This document shows positions 9,665 through 17,194 of a DNA stretch of 64,000 bases, in pieces; the stretch's first letter is position 1; every line of letters starts with the position of its first letter. The notes under the pieces were generated by a model, which was not told the DNA's origin, did no database searches, and worked only from the letters and a program-made list of their open reading frames with translations. This stretch comes from Mytilisepta virgata (lineage: Eukaryota; Mollusca; Bivalvia; Mytilida; Mytilidae). The translations under genes and the position numbers were made by a program. The stretch spans positions 3,594,755-3,658,754 of the forward strand of contig CM051512.1 in the NCBI GenBank assembly GCA_028015205.1, given 5' to 3'.

Positions 9665-12234
9665 TTAATCAACACAAGGCGGTGGTCTGTCTACCACGGA
9701 TTTTTGCGCTAGATGGTTCAACTCGTCGAATTGTAGCCACGCTGCATTCTGTGCTGGTTCGCCACGAAAGTGCACAAGATATTCAGGTTTTTGTTTGTTC
9801 CGCTGTGCTAGAATGCGTTTAATTTTATAGTATTTATTAGTATCTGAAGAACTACATGTACCACCATAATTTGAATCTGTACTTCTATAGCGCACTGGCT
9901 TCTTTCTTTGACGAACAGGTCTTGAATGTTTTATCAACTTATCTTCTTTCTCAGACATGGAACTGCTATCAATTCCAGGTTTATTTTCGTTGTTTTGTTT
10001 AGAATTGCTATCAGTTCCTAGCCGATTTCTGCTATCAGTTTCTGCTTCAGTTTTGTTGTCCTGTCCGGAACAGCTATCTTTTTCCGGTAAGTTGTTATTG
10101 TCCTGTCCGGAACTGCTATCAGTTCCGAGGTGAATTTTGTTGTCTTGTCGGGAACTGCTATCAATTCTGTTATTACCATTATGTTGAGACAAAACATTTC
10201 GTTGAGGATCTGCGGTGACTTTTATCTCGTTAGTCATCACTTTTGGAATGAAGAAATTCCTAGGATTAGGTGCCCTAACATATGCTATTTTAAGTCTATC
10301 AAGATGAACAGGATTTTTGAATAATTTTCTAGTATCTTTGGCACGTAAACTAACCAAGTGAGGGGAAATAATTTTGTCAACTACGAATGGACCTGAATAT
10401 TTGGGCTGCAGTTTCTTCCCTTGTCCAACAGGATCTTTTAACATGTAGACATAATCACCTATATTCAGTTGTAATGAGTTCGTCTTTTTGTTTGCCCTCT
10501 CTTTCATTAAGTCACCCGCTTTCGTGATATTTTCCTTTACCTCCTCCCGAATAAGTTTCAGTTTGACCCCTAATTGATTAACATTGTGATGAAAATCGGG
10601 TGAGAGTGTTTTAAAGTCGCTTGCTCCAAGACGAGAAACAGCAAGGGGAAATTTGGGTCTAAATCCATATAAAACTTCATATGGAGAGTATTTACTCGAT
10701 GCATTTGCCGATACATTAAAAGAAAATGTTATCGCTTGTAACATATCATCCCATTGAATTCCCTTACCAAAGTATGGTGTTAATCTTTCCGCTATTGTTC
10801 TGTGGGTGCGTTCGCACAAACCCAGACAATGGTGTATAAAACTTGGTGTAAAATTTTGCACCACGCTTAACATTTTACACACTTCCTTAGTACACTGAGA
10901 AATAAACTCACTCCCTTTATCACTAATGATGGTATCACACACACCAAAATTACAAACAAGTTTAAAAATAGCATGTGCAACTGTAATTGAATCACAATTC
11001 GGTAGAGGAACAGTAAATAAATATTTAGAAAACATGTCAATTGCGGTAACCACGTAACTATTACCATTTTGTGTTACCGGTAAAGGTCCGAAAAGATCCA
11101 TCTGCCAAGTTTCAAAGGGTTGTGAAGGTGTTTTATATGCTACTATGCCCGATTTAGTATGAGCTTTCGTCATTTTCCTTTCCTGACATTCATGATAGGA
11201 TCTCACGAAATCAGAAACGATAGAGGGCAGTTTATTGAAGTAAAATTGTTCACTCAAATTGTCGATTGTCTGAGTGATACCCATGTGTCCGGCTAATGGG
11301 GATTCATGGTAAAGTTTTATTATTTTACCAATTAGAATTTGGGGTACAACTAGTTGGAAAGCTTCCATTCTCTGTGTTCGTTTTGACTTAGAATTGCGGG
11401 AATGAAACAAAATTCCGTCACTTAAACAAAAATCGGGGGATACAAGAAGTAATTTTCGGACATCATGTTGTAATCGAGGTAGCGTACCGTCTTCTAAATA
11501 TAATATCAGCGAAATCAAAGTATTGTCTTCTCTTTGAAGACGTCTGATAGTTTCTGGACTAAAATCTACACGTTCATCTGAATCATGATCAGATATTAAT
11601 GTAAGAGTGTCAAGTGCACACGCTATTTTATGATCAGTTTCATTTCCGGTTGTTAAGCACAAATCAGAATGTTCCTTACATGAATCCGAAGTTATTTTAT
11701 TGCACGAGAGAACAGGCGATTCGCAATTTATAGGTGCGTCTATTATCAATTGTGAAATAGAATTTTCCGTCGGAATACTACCATTTTCGGTACAAAGTAA
11801 ATCTAAATTCGAAAATAATTGTGGCGAATTGCTATCAATTCCCACTGGATCAAAAGTTGATAAATCGTCCTCTGAATAACTGGAGCAAATATCCGTTGTA
11901 TTAAAGCTAGAACTGCTATCAATTCTGCATTTTTGCTCATCGGCGTACATATGTAATTCTGAGGATTGAACAAAAACATTTTGCGCTACTCGATCCGAAA
12001 CTAAATTGTTGTCACCCTCTTGCATAAAGTGTATTAACATCGGTTCCGCATCCCGACATTCGTGTATATTACGTGTGCATTCATTGGAAATGCTATCATT
12101 TCCAATACTAATTTGGTACGTTCCGTCGTCATCGTCCACAACATAACCGGAATCAATTTCTTCCTTTAATTGAATTGTATTTGACTGAAGCTTCGTGGAT
12201 TCAACCGGTGTATTTAGAAATCTAATATTTCCAG
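9665..12234 (-). CDS. integrase with C-terminal chromodomain, element B pol (3' part)
   Basis: The frame is open from the A7 tract at 12235-12241 to a stop at 9665; a GTG at 12139 is not a convincing start, so this is the 3' part of pol displaced by a frameshift. It holds an HHCC-like zinc region (HESPLAGHMG, then YHECQERK, where the first Cys is Tyr), and an integrase core with Asp (QMDLFGP), Asp (SDKGSEF) and Glu (GLCERTHR), the last pair separated by 35 residues. Near the C-terminus YYKIKRILAQRNKQKPEYLV...AAWLQFDEL is a chromodomain, which in chromoviruses steers integration to modified histones. Before it lies a Ser/Asp/Gln-rich repeat (DSSSxQDN) encoded by the hairpin family. Lacking one zinc ligand, the protein may be impaired. 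Confidence 0.85.
9959..10167. repeat. cluster of six CTAT-loop hairpin repeats inside element B pol
   Basis: Six copies: 9959-9976 (GGAACTG-CTAT-CAATTCC), 10002-10017, 10026-10041 (degenerate), 10065-10087 (outer CCGGAA/TTCCGG stem kept), 10108-10127 (CGGAACTG-CTAT-CAGTTCCG, perfect 8-bp stem) and 10152-10167. They are spaced about 20-50 bases apart and encode the repeated peptide G-x-D-S-x-S. Paired base changes keep the stem in the intact copies. Confidence 0.8.
11826..11925. repeat. two CTAT-loop hairpins in element B
   Basis: 11826-11841 is GAATTG-CTAT-CAATTC, a perfect stem. 11910-11925 is GAACTG-CTAT-CAATTC, which pairs with one G-U wobble in the transcript. Both encode I-D-S in the same frame as the cluster 1.7 kb away. 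Confidence 0.75.
12083..12106. repeat. CTAT-loop hairpin with 10-bp perfect stem
   Basis: The core GGAAATG-CTAT-CATTTCC extends outward by ATT/AAT to ten base pairs. Its stem sequence differs from the other copies at both members of two pairs, yet stays complementary. Confidence 0.8.
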
Positions 12235-13100
12235 TTTTTTTCTGCTAGGTATGGAAAGTACGGATCGCTCTCATCAGGTGACTCCTTATCATCTGTACCC
12301 GAGTACCTGTAGTTTGTAGATGTTTTGCACCTCGAAAGTGCATCGGCTACTTGCATTTGAGATGCCGGTTTATAGCAAATATCAAAATTATATTGCTGAA
12401 GCACGGCGAGCCATCTATCATAGATTGCACCTTTAAATTTGTTCTGAAAAAGCGGACGTAGTGCATGATGATCACACTCGACTACAAAGTAACTGCCGCG
12501 TAAATAGGTAGAATTTTCCACTATACTTGTAACTACACCCAAAAGTTCTAATTTGGCTGGACCGTACGACTTCTGCCAGTGGGTGAGCGATTTCGAGCCG
12601 AAACGAATAACTCGATTTTTCTCTTCCGATTCATTTTTAACTTTTTGGTACAATATATAACCAATACCATGGGATGAACTATCTACTGCTAGGTAAAAAG
12701 GCAGATCAAATCTAGGAAAGGCCAAAACTTCGGAATGAAGTAATAACTGTTTAAGTTTTTCTAAAGCCAAATCTTGTTCTTTTGACCAACTAAATTTTGT
12801 GTTTTTCCGTAAGAGTTTTGTGAGTGGTTCACATACTATACTATAGTTCGGAATAAACTTTCTGAACCAGTTGAACATGCCTAAGGTGCGTCGTAACTGT
12901 TTAACATTTCGCGGTGATGGATAATTTACCAATGCATCAACGCGGTCGGGCGGTGGCCGAATTCCGTCCTTTGAAATGTGATGACCCAAAAATATACATG
13001 ATGATTTCGCAAATGAACACTTTTTGGGATTCAGTTTGAGACCCGCTTGTCGAAAACGATCAAAAACTTCAAGTAAATCTAGCATGTGTTCGTCGAATGT
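12222..13100 (-). CDS. RT C-terminal part and RNase H of element B pol
   Basis: Continues the reading frame of the upstream RT after a single TAA at 13101-13103; the first ATG in this piece is at 13085. It contains the RT thumb/connection (CSFAKSSCIFLGHHIS, then LRRTLGMFNWFRKFIPNY) and an RNase H with its acidic residues in FYLAVDSSSHG, AKLELLGVV and ECDHHALRPL. It ends at 12222 just after an A7 run on the transcript (12235-12241); one base fewer in that run would join it to the integrase frame. This is a fragment of one former pol ORF, not a separate gene. Confidence 0.85.
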   Translation of the reverse strand, partial: TFDEHMLDLLEVFDRFRQAGLKLNPKKCSFAKSSCIFLGHHISKDGIRPPPDRVDALVNYPSPRNVKQLRRTLGMFNWFRKFIPNYSIVCEPLTKLLRKNTKFSWSKEQDLALEKLKQLLLHSEVLAFPRFDLPFYLAVDSSSHGIGYILYQKVKNESEEKNRVIRFGSKSLTHWQKSYGPAKLELLGVVTSIVENSTYLRGSYFVVECDHHALRPLFQNKFKGAIYDRWLAVLQQYNFDICYKPASQMQVADALSRCKTSTNYRYSGTDDKESPDESDPYFPYLAEKNWKY

Positions 13101-14192
13101 TTATGAGCAAATCAATACATCGTCCAAGTAACATAAACAAGATTTAAATGTCAGACCACGCAAAATTTTGTCCATGAGTAATTGAAATGAGTTTGGCGAC
13201 GTATGAAGTCCCATCGGAACACGCAAAAATTTGAACGTGCCAAAGCAAGTATTGAAAGCCGTATACTTCGAACTTTCCGCTGAGAGATTCATTTGGAAGA
13301 AACCACTACTCATGTCAATGGAAGTTATGAAATTCGGAACGCGTTCTGTGAATGATTCGGTTAATTCTAAAAGATTCGGAATGTTGTATTTGAAGGTTTC
13401 AGTTTGGCTATTTAAGTAACGATAATCGACGCAAAAGCGGAATTGTTGTAAACTTGCGTTTTTGTCATTCGAGTTGACATTTGCCGACGGTTTTGTTCGT
13501 TTTGCAATTAAAACGATCGGGCTGGTAACAGGTGCTTCCTCATTCGGATTTAATTCACAAATAACACCTTGTTGTAGCAATTCGTCTAAATGATGACGAA
13601 GTACTTCCCTTTTATTAGGGGGAAGTCTATAGGGTCTTTGATGTAATGGCTTAAAAGTAGGTTTCAGAATAATATTATGTTGTACAATATCAGTCGAACC
13701 TAACGATGGATTATCCTTTGTAACAAACACATCCTTATTTTGATATAAAAGTTTACTCAATGTTTGGTTTTCATCAACACTAAGCTGCTCATTTGACTGA
13801 AAATTGTTCATAAATTCAACAGATTCATCAACAGGACTATCTACAGATTTTATATTTACATTTTGAACAACTTCATTCTTATGTACACTTTGAATTTCAT
13901 ATTCCGCGGTTAACTGAGAAAATTTTGCAATAATTGCTCCCTTAGGAATTGTTACAGGGTTATTTGAGGCATTCAAAAGTTTAACAGGGACTGTTCTATG
14001 TTTAGACACTGTTACCACGGATTTACACACAATTAAACTCTTTGATACTATTTGTTTATTACTTTCACATATACCCTGATATCCGTACACAATACTGCTG
14101 GGTAATTTTCCAATAAGGACTATCTCACTGTGAGGCGGAAATGAGATTCGTTTGGCATACCTTACATAAGCTGCCTTTTGTGAAACTAGCAA
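13101..14192 (-). CDS. RT N-terminal part of element B pol, ends at in-frame stop after the catalytic box
   Basis: Shows the gypsy RT entry block (HHLDELLQQGVICE, then SPIVLIAKR), the first catalytic Asp in FITSIDMSSGFFQM, and the second Asp pair in CYLDDVLICS, followed at once by TAA at 13101-13103. The same frame resumes immediately, so one nonsense change splits RT. The annotated ATG at 14192 is internal: protease and RT are normally one polyprotein, and the two frames are offset by one base near 14225, which looks like a further mutation or small deletion rather than a real start. Confidence 0.85.
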   Translation of the reverse strand: MLVSQKAAYVRYAKRISFPPHSEIVLIGKLPSSIVYGYQGICESNKQIVSKSLIVCKSVVTVSKHRTVPVKLLNASNNPVTIPKGAIIAKFSQLTAEYEIQSVHKNEVVQNVNIKSVDSPVDESVEFMNNFQSNEQLSVDENQTLSKLLYQNKDVFVTKDNPSLGSTDIVQHNIILKPTFKPLHQRPYRLPPNKREVLRHHLDELLQQGVICELNPNEEAPVTSPIVLIAKRTKPSANVNSNDKNASLQQFRFCVDYRYLNSQTETFKYNIPNLLELTESFTERVPNFITSIDMSSGFFQMNLSAESSKYTAFNTCFGTFKFLRVPMGLHTSPNSFQLLMDKILRGLTFKSCLCYLDDVLICS

Positions 14193-14224
14193 GTTGCCAA
14201 AGTCAATAGAAATTTTGTTGTCAA

Positions 14225-14755
14225 TTAAGTGCCCAGAATTAAAGGACTTGAAGTTTGCTTCATGACATACACCATAATTTTATGTTTATCACCCTGAGCG
14301 TACATAGTAACAAAGGTTGTCCCTCGAACCTCTACATTTTGGTTGTTAGCTAATTTTACTGAATCTTTACAAGAAGTGTCAATTGACGCTTTACATGAAT
14401 ACGGTAAAGAATCGTACAGTGTTTCGGAAATGATATTGATTGAGCTACCTGAATCTAACAAAGCAGCCACATGTATAGTGTTAAACTTAACAGGTAGATA
14501 AATAAATTTTGAGTTCGAATTTTTACATACATGTACGTCATGATCCTCCAGCTCAAATTCCGTTTGTTCAGAAGAATTTCCAGAAAAAATGGAATTAACA
14601 TTTAAACGGTGCGACAGTGAAAATTTCCTAGTAGGGTGAGGGCTTGTATGTCTGGCACCTTCTACCGCTTTCCTGGGTGACCGTGCCTGATGTCCCCCAG
14701 GGGTGTCCAGTTTTCCGGTTTCTGTTGATTGCCAGACTGTTGTATACAAAAACAA
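14225..14755 (-). CDS. retropepsin of element B
   Basis: A 176-residue ORF overlapping the end of gag by 94 bases in a different frame, so probably reached by frameshifting. It carries an intact aspartic protease active site, AALLDSGSSINIIS (near 14430-14470), and ends with MKQTSSPLILGT, close to the second conserved block (I/L-L-G). The protein would cut the Gag-Pol polyprotein. It stops where the RT frame begins, one base out of phase. Confidence 0.82.
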   Translation of the reverse strand: MFLYTTVWQSTETGKLDTPGGHQARSPRKAVEGARHTSPHPTRKFSLSHRLNVNSIFSGNSSEQTEFELEDHDVHVCKNSNSKFIYLPVKFNTIHVAALLDSGSSINIISETLYDSLPYSCKASIDTSCKDSVKLANNQNVEVRGTTFVTMYAQGDKHKIMVYVMKQTSSPLILGT

Positions 14756-15957
14756 TTCGGTGCTATGTGTCCAAACTTAAAACAAGCTTGACAAACTTCG
14801 GTTCGATTTCTATTTACATTATAGTTACCTGAGCGAAACTTGTTACACTGCAGTGCCGTATGTCCGGACTGTTTACAAAGTTGACATGAATTGTCTGGTG
14901 AAACGTTCCCGGACCCATTCCAGTTGCAGTATTTCTTACCGTGACCTGGAGCATTACAGTTAAAACATACCAATGATCTGGTCTGTTGTGGTACCATGTC
15001 TTTATTAAACTTACCCTGGTTTTCAGTAGAAAGTTTTTGAACCATGCTTGTTAACTCACCAAGCTGTTGCTGAATATTTGTTATATCATCAGTACGATGT
15101 GCAGGTTTGACAGCAGCCACATTCGGTTGTTCATGTACCCTATACTTGTATGCCTCACCTGTTTTGGCTAAAGTGAGAGCTTCCGAAATGTTATCTGGCT
15201 TACTAGTTCTCACATAGAAAGCTAACTTTTCAGGCAAACCATTTATAAATTTAAACATAATTTCAGGTTCTGGTTTTCCGAGAAGATTACCTTTCTCCAC
15301 TATTTGACAGTAAAAATCTTCAATTTCTTGGGTAGGCAAAAGCGACATGTTTTGAAAGGTTTCATTTTCGATTACAACCGAGGGATGTAGCCAGCCAATA
15401 ACAACATATTTGTCATTAAATAAACCCTTCACTGTGGCCCAATCCAAATCCGCACTAAGCCCATTATACCAAGTAAGGGCCGGACCCTGCAAATGGAGAT
15501 GAAACGCAGCCAATTTTCGATTATCATCATCGTCTTCGTCTAATTCATGTAGTTTAGAAAAAGACTCAAATTCTTTTATGAATTTGCCTGCATTTTCTTT
15601 TGGGTAACCTGAAAATTTCCTACAATTACCCAATTTATCCATCTTGCCTTTTTTACGAGAATTTTCACCTTCGGGTGAAGATGTTATTTTTTTGTGTGAA
15701 ATATGTCCTAATGACGAAGACTGTTCGGATTCTACATTTGGCGTCGTAAAAAATAAATATTTTTCACTAAATGAACTCTGTGAATTGTTAACGGGAGTAT
15801 TGCAATGTTGTGATAAATTAAGGTTTCTGTTGAGAAAACTGTTACTTAAGGGTAATGCTGGTTGGGTGTTGTCATACGTTGTGTCAAAAGAGAGAAATTG
15901 GGGATTTACATACCATTCTTCTTCATCGTCATGTTGTAAATCTATACCAGAATACAT
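14662..15957 (-). CDS. gag: gag of element B with three zinc knuckles
   Basis: A 431-residue ORF. After an N-terminal Ser/Asn-rich part comes a retrotransposon gag region (FSGYPKENAGKFIKEFESFS, then LQGPALTWYNGL, residues about 110-260), then three CCHC knuckles: CFNCNAPGHGKKYC, CQLCKQSGHTALQC and CQACFKFGHIAPNC. Gag packages the element RNA in a particle. A small hairpin with a TTCG centre (15665-15680) lies within it. The ATG at 15957 is the first in frame and follows the untranslated spacer that holds two hairpins of the CTAT family. Confidence 0.88.
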   Translation of the reverse strand: MYSGIDLQHDDEEEWYVNPQFLSFDTTYDNTQPALPLSNSFLNRNLNLSQHCNTPVNNSQSSFSEKYLFFTTPNVESEQSSSLGHISHKKITSSPEGENSRKKGKMDKLGNCRKFSGYPKENAGKFIKEFESFSKLHELDEDDDDNRKLAAFHLHLQGPALTWYNGLSADLDWATVKGLFNDKYVVIGWLHPSVVIENETFQNMSLLPTQEIEDFYCQIVEKGNLLGKPEPEIMFKFINGLPEKLAFYVRTSKPDNISEALTLAKTGEAYKYRVHEQPNVAAVKPAHRTDDITNIQQQLGELTSMVQKLSTENQGKFNKDMVPQQTRSLVCFNCNAPGHGKKYCNWNGSGNVSPDNSCQLCKQSGHTALQCNKFRSGNYNVNRNRTEVCQACFKFGHIAPNCFCIQQSGNQQKPENWTPLGDIRHGHPGKR

Positions 15958-15997
15958 GAAGCATTAAAAAAATCAATCAAGAGTTAATGAAAATGTA

Positions 15998-16017
15998 AGG
16001 AAAGGCTATCCTTTCCT
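15998..16017. repeat. CTAT-loop hairpin in untranslated spacer of element B
   Basis: AGGAAAGG-CTAT-CCTTTCCT, a perfect 8-bp stem, between the SGNH-like ORF and gag. It keeps the GGAA...TTCC ends and the CTAT loop but has a different middle pair from the coding copies. Confidence 0.8.
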
Positions 16018-16069
16018 ACTTTTTATTTACATATATACACACAAATTAAATGTGGATGTTGAAACGAAT

Positions 16070-16094
16070 GTGAGGAAATGCAATCATTTCCCAC
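16070..16094. repeat. related hairpin with CAAT loop in untranslated spacer of element B
   Basis: GGAAATG-CAAT-CATTTCC (16074-16091), flanked by GTG and CAC that extend the stem past a one-base bulge. Second member of the family outside coding sequence, 60 bases from the first. Confidence 0.7.
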
Positions 16095-16117
16095 TAAAAT
16101 TCTGCCGGACTGCAAAT

Positions 16118-16846
16118 TCAATAACAAAAATCATGAATCAGGCGACAAATTCTAGCTAACCAGAGTTTGGCTAATGACGGCTTAGGGTGAATACCATCTC
16201 TGTACAGTTTTAAATTGTATGAATATTTTGTTCTGTATGAAAATCTTGAATTTCGCTTTTGTTTCTGTAAATCTTCGGATAGATTTGGACTGAATGAATG
16301 TAAGATTCTGTTTGTATCATTAATGTATCTGTTTAAAATTTTAATTTGTTGTCTCAAAATACAATCCTGCTCCAAAAACTCCTCTGGATTATGGTGATCC
16401 TTGCTCAAATTGTAATGATATATGGAGTATAAAGGAATATGAAGAAACACTAGTTTCACAGAAGATCCAAATGTTCGTACAAAATGAAAAATTTCTTTCA
16501 ATGTATCAATCAATTTATATGCAGCACTGTTGTCAATAGATGTCAGCTCAATGAAACCATCAGATCTTTTTAAAGTCAAGTTACAAGTACCAACCCATAC
16601 GAACAATGTTATTTTGGCGAGGTGTGAAAGTTGGGATTTGAGATTTTCTTTTAAATAATCAAGTCTGTTTTCAGCACTTGCAGCGGGATAACACCAAAAT
16701 TTGATATATGTTTCTGGATTAATTGATACCTTCTGTTGCAAACTTAACCCTTTACTGTCAGATAACAATACTGGTATTCTATTTGGTGTAACTAAAGGAT
16801 CGGGGCGAACTTTGTAAATTTGATTTTTTAATCTGCGGTCACTCAT
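16118..16846 (-). CDS. accessory ORF of element B resembling an SGNH/GDSL hydrolase
   Basis: A 242-residue ORF between the 5' LTR and gag. It shows the block order of SGNH hydrolases: an early strand with Asp30-Ser31 in IPVLLSDSKG (nucleophile position), a central strand LFVWVGTCNLT with Gly86 and Asn89, and near the C-terminus Asp217-Gly-Ile-His220 in RDGIHPKPSLAKLWL, the Asp/His pair. SGNH proteins are esterases or lipases; similar domains are known in ORFs of CR1-like LINEs and DIRS/Ngaro elements, but are not a standard part of gypsy elements. No signal peptide or membrane segment. Block I has SDS rather than GDS, so activity is unproven. Its role in the element is unknown. Confidence 0.65.
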   Translation of the reverse strand: MSDRRLKNQIYKVRPDPLVTPNRIPVLLSDSKGLSLQQKVSINPETYIKFWCYPAASAENRLDYLKENLKSQLSHLAKITLFVWVGTCNLTLKRSDGFIELTSIDNSAAYKLIDTLKEIFHFVRTFGSSVKLVFLHIPLYSIYHYNLSKDHHNPEEFLEQDCILRQQIKILNRYINDTNRILHSFSPNLSEDLQKQKRNSRFSYRTKYSYNLKLYRDGIHPKPSLAKLWLARICRLIHDFCY

Positions 16847-16974
16847 AGTTTACAAACCCGGAGCACATGGTGAAAATTTCAAAGCGAGGTCCAATACAAA
16901 AGAAAGCAATATTTTTCGAAAAATTGTCAAAACACATAAAATAAACAAACAATATACAGCTTTACAATAGCTGC

Positions 16975-17194
16975 TGGCTCCTGATTATCGGGGAATATAA
17001 AAAACAACAATTTACTTCTCCAATTTCACAACATCTATTTTAACCTATTTACATGAATATCTATAGCTACAGATCAGCATCAGGAATACGCAGATTCCGT
17101 ATTGTTACATCTCTCAAGAGCAATTACGGCAAAATGGGAATAACTCGAGATAACTTACCGGCAACTCTCTGACCATGCAAACTACGCCTTAACA
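16975..17194 (-). repeat. 5' LTR of element B
   Basis: 220 bp, one substitution relative to the 3' LTR. The 128 bases between it and the first ORF (16847-16974) would be the 5' untranslated leader; a TGG primer site at its edge is not recognisable. Confidence 0.9.

Larger units (their letters stand above)
8783..17194 (-). mobile_element. Ty3/gypsy-type LTR retrotransposon (element B), complete but with broken pol
   Basis: Two 220-bp direct repeats (8783-9002 and 16975-17194) with TG...CA ends bracket minus-strand ORFs in the order SGNH-like ORF, gag, protease, RT/RNase H, integrase with chromodomain. The LTRs differ at one position (AAAAGGGG against AAAATGGG), so insertion was recent. Yet pol carries an in-frame stop, a homopolymer frameshift and a protease/RT frame break, and no matching target-site duplication is evident (left flank CAGCTC, right flank ATAGAA). 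No TGG primer site is obvious next to the 5' LTR. It may be a non-autonomous copy mobilised by an intact relative. Confidence 0.92.
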
